From positions 124,001 to 188,000 of the forward strand of contig NZ_JAPEPO010000003.1 of the NCBI RefSeq assembly GCF_026340095.1: a stretch of 64,000 bases of DNA, written 5' to 3'. The stretch comes from Streptomyces sp. NBC_01446 (lineage in GTDB: Bacteria > Actinomycetota > Actinomycetes > Streptomycetales > Streptomycetaceae). The notes beneath the pieces were generated by a model that worked only from the letters and a program-made list of their open reading frames with translations, did not search any database and was not told where the DNA came from. How positions within the stretch are numbered: the stretch's first letter is position 1; every line of letters begins with the position of its first letter. Positions 15,952-24,207 of the stretch are shown one piece after another. Both the position numbers and the translations under genes were made by a program.

Positions 15952-17342
15952 ACCGCCGCGCCACCGCCATGACCCTGCCCGCACCCAAACCACTGGGCGG
16001 ACGCCGGGAGTTGGCGACCAAGTGGTGGGGCGAGCGGTGGGTCGACTCCCTGGAGGATCCCGACGGCCAGGCGTACGGGTACAGCTCCTCGGGCCGGGAC
16101 GGGCGCCTGGCCCGAGGCCGCACCTACGCCCGTCAGGGTTCGGTGGGCGAGATCACCGTACGGGCCGGATACCTCGCGGCCCGCGTGAAGGGCAGCCGGC
16201 GCACCCCCTACCGCTGCGAGATCCATGTACCCGAACTGCCCGACGCCACATGGGAGACGCTCCTGGGCGCCTGGGCCGCCACCGGACCCGAGCTGCTGCG
16301 CGAGCTGGCCGAAGGAGACCTGGGTGACCTGGCGATCGAGGCAGCGCTGGCCGTGGAGGTACTGCTGACCCCGCTCCCGGACGAGTTCACGTACTTCTGC
16401 TCCTGCCCCGACTGGGGCGACCCGTGCAAGCACGCGGCGGCCCTTTCGTACGCCTTCGCCCACACCCTGGACACCCGGCACGACGCCCTGCTCACCCTGC
16501 GGGGCCGGCCCCTTGAGCAGGCATGCGTGGACCTCGCGACCCGCCTCGCCCGGCAGGAGCAGGCCCTGGCCGACGCGTCGGCCGCGCAGCAAGCCGGGCC
16601 CTCGGGCCTACCGGCCGCCCGGATCTTCGCACAGGCCCGGGAAGCGGCCGGCGCCCCTGGCCTGCCCGACCTTCCGGCGCCCGCACCCGTACAGCAGGAC
16701 ATGCCGTCCCTGACCGTGCCGTTCACCGGCGGGGAGACCATCGATCCGGCGCCGCTGCGTCTCCTGGTCGCAGACGCCGCACAGCGTGCCGCGCATCTCT
16801 ACGCACAGCTGACGCGGCCCTGCGCGCACGACGACACAGATGTCGCAGATGCCGCTGCCGCTGGCCCTCACCACCGCCAGGCCCAGGCCGCCACGCCCGC
16901 CCCGGACCTCTTCCTCGACGCGAGCCCCTGGCACGACGCGGTCCGCCGCGCCGCCGCCTGCGACGGCGACCCGCATCAGTTCGGGCGCCTGCTGAACAGC
17001 TCGGACCAGGCACGCACGGGGCTGGCCCGCGCCGCCGTCGCCTGGCGCCACGGCGGCGAGGCAGCACTCGCCACCCTGGACGGCACCCACATGCCGAGCC
17101 CCGAGGCCGAAGCAGCCGCACGCCACCAGCTCCGCACGGTACGGCTACCGGAACGCTCCGCCCCGCCGCGCATCCGCCGGACCCGCGGCCGCCTGCAGCT
17201 CACCGGCGAGGGCGTCGAACTGCGCTGGGGTCCCGACGAACGCTGGTACCCGTACCGCAAGGACCGCGGCCAGTGGTGGGCGGCCGGTCCACCCGCACAC
17301 GACGCGGCCGAGGCACTGCGCGGCACGTTCGCCGCCGGGTGA
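15948..17342 (+). CDS. SWIM zinc-finger protein
   Basis: A 464-residue protein with a SWIM finger, FCSCPDWGDPCKHAAA (CxC...CxH), at about residue 150. An N-terminal tryptophan-rich segment (ATKWWGERWVDSLEDP) and a C-terminal segment (WGPDERWYPYRKDRGQWW) flank a long Ala-rich middle. The start codon overlaps the helicase stop (ATGA), so the two proteins are probably made in fixed ratio and act together; SWIM domains bind DNA or protein partners. No catalytic motif was found. A GC hairpin at 17496-17520 follows the gene. Confidence 0.88.
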   Translation: MNRRATAMTLPAPKPLGGRRELATKWWGERWVDSLEDPDGQAYGYSSSGRDGRLARGRTYARQGSVGEITVRAGYLAARVKGSRRTPYRCEIHVPELPDATWETLLGAWAATGPELLRELAEGDLGDLAIEAALAVEVLLTPLPDEFTYFCSCPDWGDPCKHAAALSYAFAHTLDTRHDALLTLRGRPLEQACVDLATRLARQEQALADASAAQQAGPSGLPAARIFAQAREAAGAPGLPDLPAPAPVQQDMPSLTVPFTGGETIDPAPLRLLVADAAQRAAHLYAQLTRPCAHDDTDVADAAAAGPHHRQAQAATPAPDLFLDASPWHDAVRRAAACDGDPHQFGRLLNSSDQARTGLARAAVAWRHGGEAALATLDGTHMPSPEAEAAARHQLRTVRLPERSAPPRIRRTRGRLQLTGEGVELRWGPDERWYPYRKDRGQWWAAGPPAHDAAEALRGTFAAG

Positions 17343-17495
17343 ACGTGGCGTTCCCCATCGATTTCTCGTACACCGCGGTGCTCCGTGCGGCCTCGCCTGC
17401 AGGGCGACGGCGAGGTCCGGTGACCGGACACCGAAGCCCCCCTGAACGCTGGGAGCACGGTGGCGACGAGCACGAACCGACGAGCTGGACGGGCC

Positions 17496-17520
17496 CTCCC
17501 TCCGCACCGCAGGGAGGGAG
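17496..17520. terminator. possible terminator between convergent genes
   Basis: CTCCCTCC (17496-17503) pairs with GGAGGGAG (17513-17520) across a 9-nt loop. It lies between the SWIM gene and the convergent XRE gene and has no T tract, so it would be a Streptomyces-type hairpin terminator at best. Confidence 0.4.
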
Positions 17521-17539
17521 CAGGTGAACGGGGCGGAGG

Positions 17540-17827
17540 TCAACTGCCGTTCGACTTGAGGCGGTAGCGGATGTCGCGGTCGGAAACCAGGAGTTCGTCG
17601 GGGATGCCCTCGACGCGCCCGGGGCGCTCGTCGCGGTCGGTGAGCGTGATCGTCACGTTGCAGCGCATCGCCTCCGCGATGCGTTCCAGCAAGGGCAGCG
17701 TGGGCACGTCGGTTCCCTTCTCGATGCGGGAGACGGAGGCTTGCTGCGTGCCCGCGGCGGCTGCCAACTCCGCCTGCGTGAGGCCGCGCCGGCGCCGCCA
17801 TGCGCGGACCTGCTCGCCCGGCGTCAC
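17540..17827 (-). CDS. XRE-family helix-turn-helix protein
   Basis: A 95-residue Cro/C1-type DNA-binding protein: EQVRAWRRRRGLTQAELAAA, then TQQASVSRIEKGTDVPTLPLLERIAEAM, the classical lambda-repressor-like HTH near residues 8-60. The C-terminal 35 residues (ITLTDRDERPGRVEGIPDELLVSDRDIR) are charged and may be the partner-binding part. The start overlaps the Uma2 stop by ATGA, so the two genes are translationally coupled. In this position it could be an autoregulator or antitoxin-like partner of the Uma2 protein; there is no direct evidence for toxicity. Confidence 0.88.
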   Translation of the reverse strand: MTPGEQVRAWRRRRGLTQAELAAAAGTQQASVSRIEKGTDVPTLPLLERIAEAMRCNVTITLTDRDERPGRVEGIPDELLVSDRDIRYRLKSNGS

Positions 17828-18414
17828 CGCTCACTCCCGGCGTCGTAGCGCGGAAGGTCCGTCGTGTCGATCTTCCATTCGCCCACGGTGATCGTGTCGC
17901 CGTAGCGGTAGTGCTCCTCGTTCTCGTACGCGGGCTGTCCGCTCTGGGTGCTGATGCCCCAGTGGCGCACGGCGCTGCCCTGATCGCGCGGGTCCACGAT
18001 CACGTAATGGGGCACGCCCATGCGGGGATAGTCGGCGACCTTCTCGCGGTAGTCGTTCGAGGCATTCCAGCGCGAGACGATCTCGATGATCAGGTGCACG
18101 CTCCGCGGGTCGAGTGCCTCACGGTGAGCGAGGTCGGCCGTCTCGTCGACGACGACCAGGTCGGGAGTACGCAGGATGCCCAGCGATGCGTCTTCGACAT
18201 CGGTCTCGACCATGAGGATGACGCCGTCCGGAAGCTGCGGCTCGAGCTGCTTGCGCAGGCGGTGACCGACGAACTGATGCCGGGCACGGGGGCTCATCAT
18301 CATGATGAGACGGCCGTCGGAGATCTCAGGCCACCGCGCACCGTGCTGCTCGGCCTGAGCCCCGAGCACGTCGCGGTAGTCGCGCAGGTGCCGGTAAATA
18401 TCCGTCTCGGTCAT
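17824..18414 (-). CDS. Uma2-family (DUF820) putative endonuclease
   Basis: A 196-residue PD-(D/E)XK-like protein. Visible signature elements are WPEISDGRLIMMMSPRARHQ, LEPQLPDGVILMVETDV, the catalytic-site strand RTPDLVVVDE, and VHLIIEIVSRWNASNDYREKVADYPRMGVPHYVIVDPRD, which is the E-x-S...K part of the Uma2 core. ATG 18414 was chosen because the residues before it are not family-like; GAGGGT lies just upstream. Streptomyces genomes carry many Uma2 paralogues of unknown function. It is followed by, and overlaps, an XRE regulator. Confidence 0.85.
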   Translation of the reverse strand: MTETDIYRHLRDYRDVLGAQAEQHGARWPEISDGRLIMMMSPRARHQFVGHRLRKQLEPQLPDGVILMVETDVEDASLGILRTPDLVVVDETADLAHREALDPRSVHLIIEIVSRWNASNDYREKVADYPRMGVPHYVIVDPRDQGSAVRHWGISTQSGQPAYENEEHYRYGDTITVGEWKIDTTDLPRYDAGSER

Positions 18415-18677
18415 ACCCTCACCGTACATGCGGATTTCGACATATGCACGGTCCGATGCCGGGCGCCGACCGCACCGAGGGTGTCGAGCAAGGAATGGGT
18501 ATGCCGAGAAGAGCCGACTGCGGACTGACAGAATCAAGACTTGCGCCAGTCCGATATACGGACTGACCACCCACCAGGGTTGACGCCCCATGACGCGCCT
18601 TCGAATCGCGGGCCTTGACCCTTGATCCTGGACACACGAGACACTAGATCCTGAGGATCTGAGGACATCTCGTGGTC

Positions 18678-18870
18678 ATGAAGAACTATCCGCCGCAGTT
18701 CAAGGCCGACGCGGTCGCGCTGTACCAGTCGCGGCCCGAGGCGACGATCCGGCAGGTCGCTGCCGATCTGGGAATCAACCCCGAGACCTTGCGGAACTGG
18801 GTGCGGGCAGCTGGCGCGAGCCGGCCGCGGGGACGTCGGGCGGAGGTGCCGACCGAGCCGCCGACGCCGT
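18678..18870 (+). pseudogene. IS3-family OrfA, truncated
   Basis: MKNYPPQFKADAVALYQSRP, followed by QVAADLGINPETLRNWVRAAG, is the N-terminal helix-turn-helix of an IS3-type OrfA. The homology ends at about 18870, after EPPTPL, and the frame then runs into unrelated sequence that reads better on the minus strand. The leucine zipper region and OrfB are missing, so the copy is dead. ATG 18678 (or GTG 18672) starts the frame. Confidence 0.8.
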
Positions 18871-18901
18871 TGTTCGGTGATGTCGCCGACGTACTTCGTG
18901 T

Positions 18902-19184
18902 TCACCGCGGCGGCGGACGGTACGGATACCCCTCGCGCAAGGCGGCGCCGAGCTCCACGTTGCTCCGCCACCACTCCTCCCGCTCACGCCTACATCTCCA
19001 CTGTTTCGTCCGGCAGGCCGCTGAGCAGTACCGGCGTGACTTCCGACTGCCCTCGGACAGCGGGCTGCCACACTGACTGCAACTCCGGACGCTCTGCCTA
19101 GCCACAGCTCCAGGATCCCCCGGGACGACCCACGCGACCAGGACCGCAACGGTGACCGTTGCTGCAGTCACCTTCAGCTTGTTC
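18902..19184 (-). pseudogene. cysteine-rich C-terminal fragment joined to an IS630 remnant
   Basis: On the minus strand the frame enters from the IS605 left end as NKLKVTAATVTV, which continues the IS630 helix-turn-helix interrupted at 20967. It then changes character to CSQCGSPL and RRYCSAACRTKQWRCRR (two CxxC/CxxxC-like pairs, a small zinc ribbon), ending REGYPYRPPPR. The second part is not transposase-like and I do not know its source. The stretch looks like two remnants in one open frame. Confidence 0.45.
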
Positions 19185-19196
19185 TAGCGAGGAACC

Positions 19197-19216
19197 CTGG
19201 GCGTTCACGCCCAGGA
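19197..19216. repeat. left-end hairpin of the IS605 element
   Basis: A perfect 8-bp stem, CCTGGGCG and CGCCCAGG, with a TTCA loop, 12 bp inside the deduced left end. Such hairpins are the single-stranded DNA structures bound by Y1 transposases. Confidence 0.75.
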
Positions 19217-19275
19217 GGAATCGCTTCTCTGGGCTGCTCTGACCCGCGCTGGTGCACGGGTCTGCGCTGTCTGCC

Positions 19276-19704
19276 TCAGTCGGGACGCTTCTGGTTCTCG
19301 ATGTACTCCTTGATGATCGACAACGGAGCGCCCCCGCACGACGCGGCGAAGTAGGAGGGCGACCAGAAGTGCGCGCCCCATAGGTACCTGCGGATGTGGG
19401 CCGGGAACTCCTGGCGGAGTCGGCGCGCAGAGACTCCCTTGAGGGATCCGACCAGCCGGGACACGGCCACCTTCGGTGGGTAGCGCACGAGTAGGTGTAC
19501 GTGATCGCGTTCGCCGTTGAACTCGACCAGTTCGGTTTCGAAGTCGGCGCAGACGGCGCGCATGACCTCTTCGCAGCGCGTGAGGATCTCGTCTGTGAAG
19601 GGTCCGCGCCTGTACTTGGGGGTGAAGACCAAGTGGGCGTGAAGGGTATGAACGACGCTTCGGCCCCTGCGGATGTTGGGGTTTGGTTCCCATCGAGGTG
19701 ACAT
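19276..19704 (-). CDS. tnpA: IS200/IS605 Y1 transposase TnpA
   Basis: A 142-residue HUH single-strand transposase. The HUH motif is DHVHLLVRYPP at about residue 65, and the nucleophilic tyrosine lies in the C-terminal helix SIIKEYIENQKRPD. The N-terminal VHTLHAHLVFTPKYRRGPF block is family-typical and the length is normal. It is divergent from tnpB, with 23 bp between starts. No lesion was seen, so the element could still move and could also mobilise related elements that have only tnpB. Confidence 0.92.
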   Translation of the reverse strand: MSPRWEPNPNIRRGRSVVHTLHAHLVFTPKYRRGPFTDEILTRCEEVMRAVCADFETELVEFNGERDHVHLLVRYPPKVAVSRLVGSLKGVSARRLRQEFPAHIRRYLWGAHFWSPSYFAASCGGAPLSIIKEYIENQKRPD

Positions 19705-19727
19705 AGATCAATGCTACGATCCGTCTT

Positions 19728-20885
19728 GTGAAGATCGTGACGCAGGTGAAGCTGATACCGGAGGCCGACCAGGCCGCCGCGCTGTCGGCGACCCTGCGCA
19801 CCGTTAACGAGGCCGCGTGCTGGGTGTCGCGGGTGGCGTTCAAGCGCGGCATTCCGCGTGAGTACGAGCTGCGCAAGCACACCTATGCGCAGCTCAAGGA
19901 ACTCGGGCTCGGCGCTCAGGCGGCACAACACGTGATCAAGAAAACGCGTGACGCCTACACCACGTTGAAGGCGAACATCCGCGCCGGGAACCTCGGCAAG
20001 ACCGGCAGTAAGCGCCGGATCAAGGCCGAGTCGAAGCCGATCACGTTCCGGCCGAACGCGGCTCAGCCGTACGACGACCGGTGCCTTTCGTGGCAGTACG
20101 ACGCCCAGACCGTGAGCATCTGGACGACGGCCGGTCGGCTCAAAGGTGTGCGGTTCCTGTGCTCGGCCAAGTCGCTCAAGACACTCCGCGAGTTCCGCAA
20201 GGGCGAAGCCGACCTGATCGAACGTGACGGCGTGTTCTACCTGATCGCCACGTGCGAGGTACCCGAGCCCGACGTGTACGAGCCGGACGGTTTCGTCGGC
20301 GTAGATCTCGGCATCGCCAACATCGCCACCACGTCCACCGGCTACCAGGCCGCCGGGCGCGGCCTCAACCGGTACCGCAAGCGGCAGCTAACGCTGCGGG
20401 CCAAACTCCAGAAGAAGCGAACCAAGTCCGCCAAGCGCAGGCTCAAGGAACGCTCGCGCCGCGAGCAGCGGCACGCCAAGAACACCAACCACGTCATCGC
20501 GAAGACGATTGTGACCGAGGCTGAACGCACCTCGGCCGGTATCGCCCTGGAAGAACTCACAGGCATCCGGCAGAGGGTACGGCTCCGCAAGCCGCAACGG
20601 GTCACGCTCCATTCCTGGGCCTTCTCCCAGCTCGGAGACTTCATCGTCTACAAGGCCCGGCGCGCCGGTGTGCCGCTGGTGTACGTCGATCCCGCGTACA
20701 CCTCGCAGATGTGCTGCGAGTGCGGCCACACCGACAAGCGCAACCGTGTCGGTCAAGGTCTCTTCATCTGCCGGAACTGCGGGGTCGTTGCCCACGCAGA
20801 CCGGAACGCTTCCCACAACATCGCCGCACGCGGCGCTGCTGTGTGGACTGCGGGGCGTGAGTCACGCGTCCCTGCCACCCCATAG
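19728..20885 (+). CDS. tnpB: TnpB RNA-guided nuclease of the IS605 element
   Basis: A 385-residue TnpB of the Cas12-ancestor family. RuvC Asp is in FVGVDLGIANIATT, Glu in AGIALEELTGIR and the second Asp in ADRNASHNIAARG. The zinc ribbon is intact (MCCECGHTDKRN...FICRNCG). GTG 19728 is the start. In characterised relatives the guide RNA overlaps the gene's 3' end and the right end of the element, with the guide read from the flank; here that would be the 20 bases from 20967. It therefore probably cuts the empty IS630 site. Confidence 0.92.
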   Translation: MKIVTQVKLIPEADQAAALSATLRTVNEAACWVSRVAFKRGIPREYELRKHTYAQLKELGLGAQAAQHVIKKTRDAYTTLKANIRAGNLGKTGSKRRIKAESKPITFRPNAAQPYDDRCLSWQYDAQTVSIWTTAGRLKGVRFLCSAKSLKTLREFRKGEADLIERDGVFYLIATCEVPEPDVYEPDGFVGVDLGIANIATTSTGYQAAGRGLNRYRKRQLTLRAKLQKKRTKSAKRRLKERSRREQRHAKNTNHVIAKTIVTEAERTSAGIALEELTGIRQRVRLRKPQRVTLHSWAFSQLGDFIVYKARRAGVPLVYVDPAYTSQMCCECGHTDKRNRVGQGLFICRNCGVVAHADRNASHNIAARGAAVWTAGRESRVPATP

Positions 20886-20939
20886 CGGGTGTCTGGACGG
20901 AGGAGCCAACCCAGCAGCCAGCCGGGCACTACCTCCAAG

Positions 20940-20959
20940 CCCGGCCCTTCAGGGCCGGG
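20940..20959 (+). repeat. right-end hairpin / putative end of the omega-RNA scaffold
   Basis: Perfect 8-bp stem CCCGGCCC and GGGCCGGG with a TTCA loop, ending 7 bp before the deduced right end (20966). By analogy with ISDra2, the omega-RNA would run through this hairpin and continue into the flanking host sequence as its guide. The RNA itself is inferred, not seen. Confidence 0.65.
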
Positions 20960-20966
20960 TCAAGTT

Positions 20967-21101
20967 GACATCCGCCGCTACACACGTATTCGGCATCCCA
21001 CCTGCGCACGCCAAAATGATGCGAGCCCGCTCGCCAGGACGGGGCCCTATCGCCCCGTCCGCCCACCGCGACAACTCGGCGAACTCCACATCAGACAGCA
21101 T
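20967..21101 (-). pseudogene. IS630-family transposase N-terminal remnant
   Basis: MLSDVEFAELSRWADGAIGP, then ERARIILACAGGMPNTCVAADV, is the start of the first helix-turn-helix domain of a Streptomyces IS630-type transposase. The frame is cut at 20967 by the IS605 element and resumes at 19184 on the other side for a dozen residues. No DDE domain remains in the window. Confidence 0.75.
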
Positions 21102-21147
21102 GACTTCAACAGCACGAGGTCCGGCGACATGGCAACACGCTGCACAC

Positions 21148-21525
21148 TTAAGTCCAGGATTTCCGGCGCATCGCACGAGTTGGGGCAAGGCCGGGAGCTT
21201 CGGCGATGACCGACACACCGATCCGCAGGGTGAACACGGGCCCGAGGGAGTAGGCGTTCAGAGTGCTGCCGATCTGGTCGAAGTTCTCGGCCAGGTTGCC
21301 CTCCTCGAAGCCGTCACCGAGGAGGTCCCACGTCGAGTGGCCGCCTGGGCGATCGCGTAAACGGTCGGCTGCGGTGACGGCGTAGCAGATCGCGGCCGGC
21401 CACAGCTGCTCGACAAGGTAGCCCCGCGCACCGTCGACCTCGTCCTCGACTTCTTCCAAGGTGGCGGCCACCTGTTCGCGAAAGCGGTCCCGCAGGTCGG
21501 GGTGAGCGGTCTCCACCGCGTTCAC
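21148..21525 (-). pseudogene. hypothetical protein remnant
   Basis: I do not recognise it. From GTG 21525 the frame reads an acidic, coding-like protein (DLRDRFREQVAATLEEVEDE, LVEQLWPAAICYAVTAADRL, FEEGNLAENFDQIGS). In the same frame upstream of 21525 the sequence also looks coding (PWVQDVGALWVPMRHWFDPN) but is separated by an in-frame TGA, so the gene is probably a nonsense-mutated longer protein. It lies between two transposon remnants. Confidence 0.4.
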
Positions 21526-21715
21526 AAGGGTTCCCAGGCTGGTGCCCGGGCTCAGGCTCTGCAGGGCAGGCGGCAGTTCGCCGGGCGGAAGTCACACCCA
21601 CACCTGGTTGGGGTCGAACCAATGCCGCATCGGCACCCACAGCGCGCCGACGTCTTGGACCCATGGAGCCATTCAGCGTTTGAGCAGATCAGACCCCTTG
21701 ACCAGCCCCAACCGC

Positions 21716-22180
21716 CTATGCTTCCTGGGTACGTTCAGGTGCCCCTCCCCGGCGTGGAAACGGCGCCCAGTTGGTGCCCGTCGAAGAGGCTGGGCGAGGC
21801 GCGATCGTGCAGTGTCCGGCGGAGCTGTGGAGAGACCGCGATGCGGACCGGACGAGTCGGGAGGATGCGGAGGCGGCCGGCGATGCGGGGGCGCGCTGGA
21901 GCGCGATCATGGCGGCATCGTCGCCCAGGCTGCCGCCGCTGTAAGCGAGCAGGTCGTCTCGGATCCATTGGACGAGGGTCTCGGGGTAGCCCGCAGCCGA
22001 CGAGGTGATCCGTTCGGCGAGCGGGTAGAAAGTACCTTCCTGGTCGCGGGCCTCGATGACACCGTCGGTGTAGAGGAGGACGATGTCGTCGGCCGCCAGT
22101 GGGAACACGTCGGGGGTGTAGCTGGGGTTCGAGAACTCGCCCAGGCCCAATGGGGTTTCGGGCTGGTCGGCCATGAGGGG
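21716..22180 (-). pseudogene. SpoIIE-type phosphatase, 3' half (split gene)
   Basis: The frame reads PLMADQPETPLGLGEF, then PDVFPLAADDIVLLYTDGVIEARD and GGSLGDDAAMIALQR, the C-terminal third of a PP2C/SpoIIE serine phosphatase, with the metal-binding TDGV and GDD motifs. It begins abruptly at 22180, the left end of an inserted element. The 5' part of the same gene lies 6.2 kb away at 28399-29208 on the same strand. After the phosphatase core about 55 unfamiliar residues lead to the stop. Confidence 0.8.
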
Positions 22181-22212
22181 CTAACAACTGCTGCGGGATG
22201 CATAGTCGGATC

Positions 22213-22418
22213 TCAACGAACGTCTTCTTTTCTCTGACGTTTGGGGTGCTTGTCCCGCCAGGCATCCAGGGCTTTTGCCTCCCAAGGAGGGTTCGTCCGA
22301 TCTTCTTAGGTTTGGGAAAGTCCGGGCTTTGGCGGTGGAGGTGGTAGAGGGTGCGCCAGGCGATTTCCAGCCGCTCGCAGGCTTCACCGCTGGTGATCCA
22401 TCCGTTGATCTGTTCCAT
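22213..22418 (-). pseudogene. AlpA/MerR-like HTH protein, frameshifted
   Basis: MEQINGWITSGEACERLEIA, then WRTLYHLHRQSPDFPKPKKI, is a short excisionase-like helix-turn-helix. After KKIGRT the frame is lost: the family-like end WEAKALDAWRDKHPKRQRK, stopping at 22213, lies in another phase, so a single indel near 22280 is needed. It is divergent from tnpB (47 bp between starts) and sits where tnpA would be in an IS605 element. Confidence 0.6.
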
Positions 22419-22465
22419 GATGCGTAGTGCATAGTCAATGACTGGCTAGTGAGGGGGTGTTCAGG

Positions 22466-23911
22466 GTGAAAAAGTTCCAGGCGCAGCCGGGCTTTGTGGT
22501 GCAGGCGTTCCGTTTCGCCCTGGACCCGAATGCGACTGAGGAATCCGCGCTGCGGTCGCACTGCGGGGCTGCTCGGGCCGCGTACAACTGGGCTGTCGGC
22601 TGGGTGACGGCCTCGTGGTGGCAGCGGAATTCGGAAGCCTCGTACGGGGTCGCCGAGGAGGAGCTGACGCCGTGGCGGCCGTGGTCGCTGCCCGCGCTGC
22701 GTAAGGAGTTCAACCAGGTCAAGCGCACCGATCCGCGCTATGCCCACTGGTGGCACGAGAACTCCAAGGAGGCGTACAGCACCGGCCTGGCCAACGCGGC
22801 TGCCGCGTTCGACAACTACACGAAGTCGAAGAACGGCCGCCGCAAGGGCGCCCGCATGGGTACGCCACGTTTCAAGTCCAAGCGCAAGGCCCGTCTTGCG
22901 TGCCGGTTCACCACCGGTAGCATCCGCGTGGCCGACGAGGGGCACGTGACGCTGCCGGTGCTCGGAACCATCCGCACCCATGAGTCCACCGTCAAGCTTG
23001 TGGCCCGCGTGCAGGCCGGAATGGCACGCATCCTGTCCGCGACGGTGCGGCATGAGCGGGGCCGCTGGTTCGTGTCCTTCCAGATGGAGGTCAAGCGGGA
23101 GATCACCCCCGTGGCCCGTCCTGGTGTCGCAGTCGGTATCGACCTCGGGGTGAAGGTGCTCGCGGTGATGGCCGACAGTGCCGGACAGATCGGTTACGTC
23201 GACAACCCCAAGCACTACGAGGGCGAACGCAAGCGGCTGCGGCGTCTGTCCCGTCGTGTGTCGCGCCGCCAGGGGCCGGCCGTGCACGACCCCGCCACCG
23301 GCAAGACCATCCGCCGGGAACCATCGAAACGATGGGTCAAGGCGAACGCCGAACGCAACCGCGTGCACCACCGCGTGGCGAACCTGCGCGAAGACGCCCT
23401 GCACAAGCTCACCACCGCCGTGCGTGCCGAGTACGGCACCGTCGTGGTCGAAGACCTCAACGTCGCCGGCATGCTCCGCAACCGCCGTCTGGCACGGAAG
23501 ATCGCCGATGCCGGATTCGCAGAGATCCGCCGTCAGCTCACCTACAAAGGCCAGCGCAACGCCTGCCCCACGGTCGTCGCCTCGCGCTGGTACCCGTCCT
23601 CGAAAACCTGCTCGTCGTGCAAGACAGTGAAAGCCAAACTGCCCCTGCACGTGCGAGTGTTCTCCTGCGACGCGTGCGGCCTGGTCATCGACCGGGACGA
23701 GAACGCTGCCCGTAACCTCGCCGACCTCGCATCGGCCGGCACAACCGGTACCGGAGTGGCCGGAGACCGGGGCACGCCCAGCGTGCCGAAACCGCGTGGA
23801 GCCGACCAGAAGACCCGCGCCAGCCGGGCCAGCCGCAAAGCTGACCCGGTGCGGGCAGGTGGCGCAAAACCGCCCCACAGGCTGTCCACGGACAGCGGTC
23901 CGTCCGGGTGA
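22466..23911 (+). CDS. tnpB: TnpB RNA-guided nuclease of the HTH/TnpB element
   Basis: About 481 residues. RuvC Asp in GIDLGVKVLAVMAD, Glu in VVVEDLNVAGML, last Asp in DRDENAARNLAD; zinc ribbon CSSCKTVKAKLPLHVRVFSCDACG. All catalytic residues are present. GTG 22466 (or 22457) starts the frame after GAGGGGG. The stop TGA at 23909-23911 coincides exactly with the left end of the inserted IS21; across the IS21 the frame would continue from 28277 for about 46 residues, so the C-terminus has probably been replaced. No transposase gene accompanies it. If the native right end was needed for the guide RNA, the IS21 separates it from the gene. Confidence 0.88.
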   Translation: MKKFQAQPGFVVQAFRFALDPNATEESALRSHCGAARAAYNWAVGWVTASWWQRNSEASYGVAEEELTPWRPWSLPALRKEFNQVKRTDPRYAHWWHENSKEAYSTGLANAAAAFDNYTKSKNGRRKGARMGTPRFKSKRKARLACRFTTGSIRVADEGHVTLPVLGTIRTHESTVKLVARVQAGMARILSATVRHERGRWFVSFQMEVKREITPVARPGVAVGIDLGVKVLAVMADSAGQIGYVDNPKHYEGERKRLRRLSRRVSRRQGPAVHDPATGKTIRREPSKRWVKANAERNRVHHRVANLREDALHKLTTAVRAEYGTVVVEDLNVAGMLRNRRLARKIADAGFAEIRRQLTYKGQRNACPTVVASRWYPSSKTCSSCKTVKAKLPLHVRVFSCDACGLVIDRDENAARNLADLASAGTTGTGVAGDRGTPSVPKPRGADQKTRASRASRKADPVRAGGAKPPHRLSTDSGPSG

Positions 23912-23994
23912 GCGGACAGGTGATCGCTTGGTGGGCGGACAGCTCATCTCCCGTCGCGGTATGACTGTTCGTCCCTCGATTGGTCCCTGGGACG

Positions 23995-24204
23995 ATGGCC
24001 GGTGTGACGGGTGAAGAGGATGTACTGAAACGTGCGGTGGCTCAGTTGCGGGAGGCGGAGGCTGCGGTGATCGTGGCTCGCAGGAGTCTGTCTGCTGTGA
24101 TCGTCGCGGAGCGTCGTGCCGGGGTGTCGGTGGCGGAGCTTGCCGCACGGACGGGCAAGACGCCGATCGACATACGCAACGTGCTGAGCGTCGCCGGGTT
24201 GTAG
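23995..24204 (+). CDS. small helix-turn-helix-like protein within IS21
   Basis: A 69-residue protein: DVLKRAVAQLREAEAAVIVA, then ERRAGVSVAELAARTGKTPIDIRNVLS, an N-terminal helix followed by a helix-turn-helix-like C-terminus. It is convergent with istB (3 bp apart) and not part of the standard IS21 gene set, so it may be a passenger or a regulator. Codon usage is typical for the region. Function unknown. Confidence 0.5.
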   Translation: MAGVTGEEDVLKRAVAQLREAEAAVIVARRSLSAVIVAERRAGVSVAELAARTGKTPIDIRNVLSVAGL

Positions 24205-24207
24205 AGG

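Larger units (their letters stand above)
19185..20966 (+). mobile_element. IS200/IS605 element, complete, inserted in an IS630 remnant
   Basis: Divergent tnpA (minus) and tnpB (plus) are flanked by subterminal hairpins with the same TTCA loop: CCTGGGCG-TTCA-CGCCCAGG on the left and CCCGGCCC-TTCA-GGGCCGGG on the right. Joining the left flank (ending TTGTT at 19184) to the right flank (starting GACATCC at 20967) restores one continuous minus-strand IS630 frame, VAADV-NKLKVTAATVTV, so insertion was clean with no target duplication, as expected for this family. The exact cut may shift by the two shared T residues. Both genes are intact. Confidence 0.85.

Noticed and set aside
19185..23911. TnpB proteins as possible Cas12 effectors
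   Set aside because: Size, zinc ribbon placement and the flanking hairpins or HTH genes fit transposon TnpB; there is no CRISPR array or Cas gene in the window.
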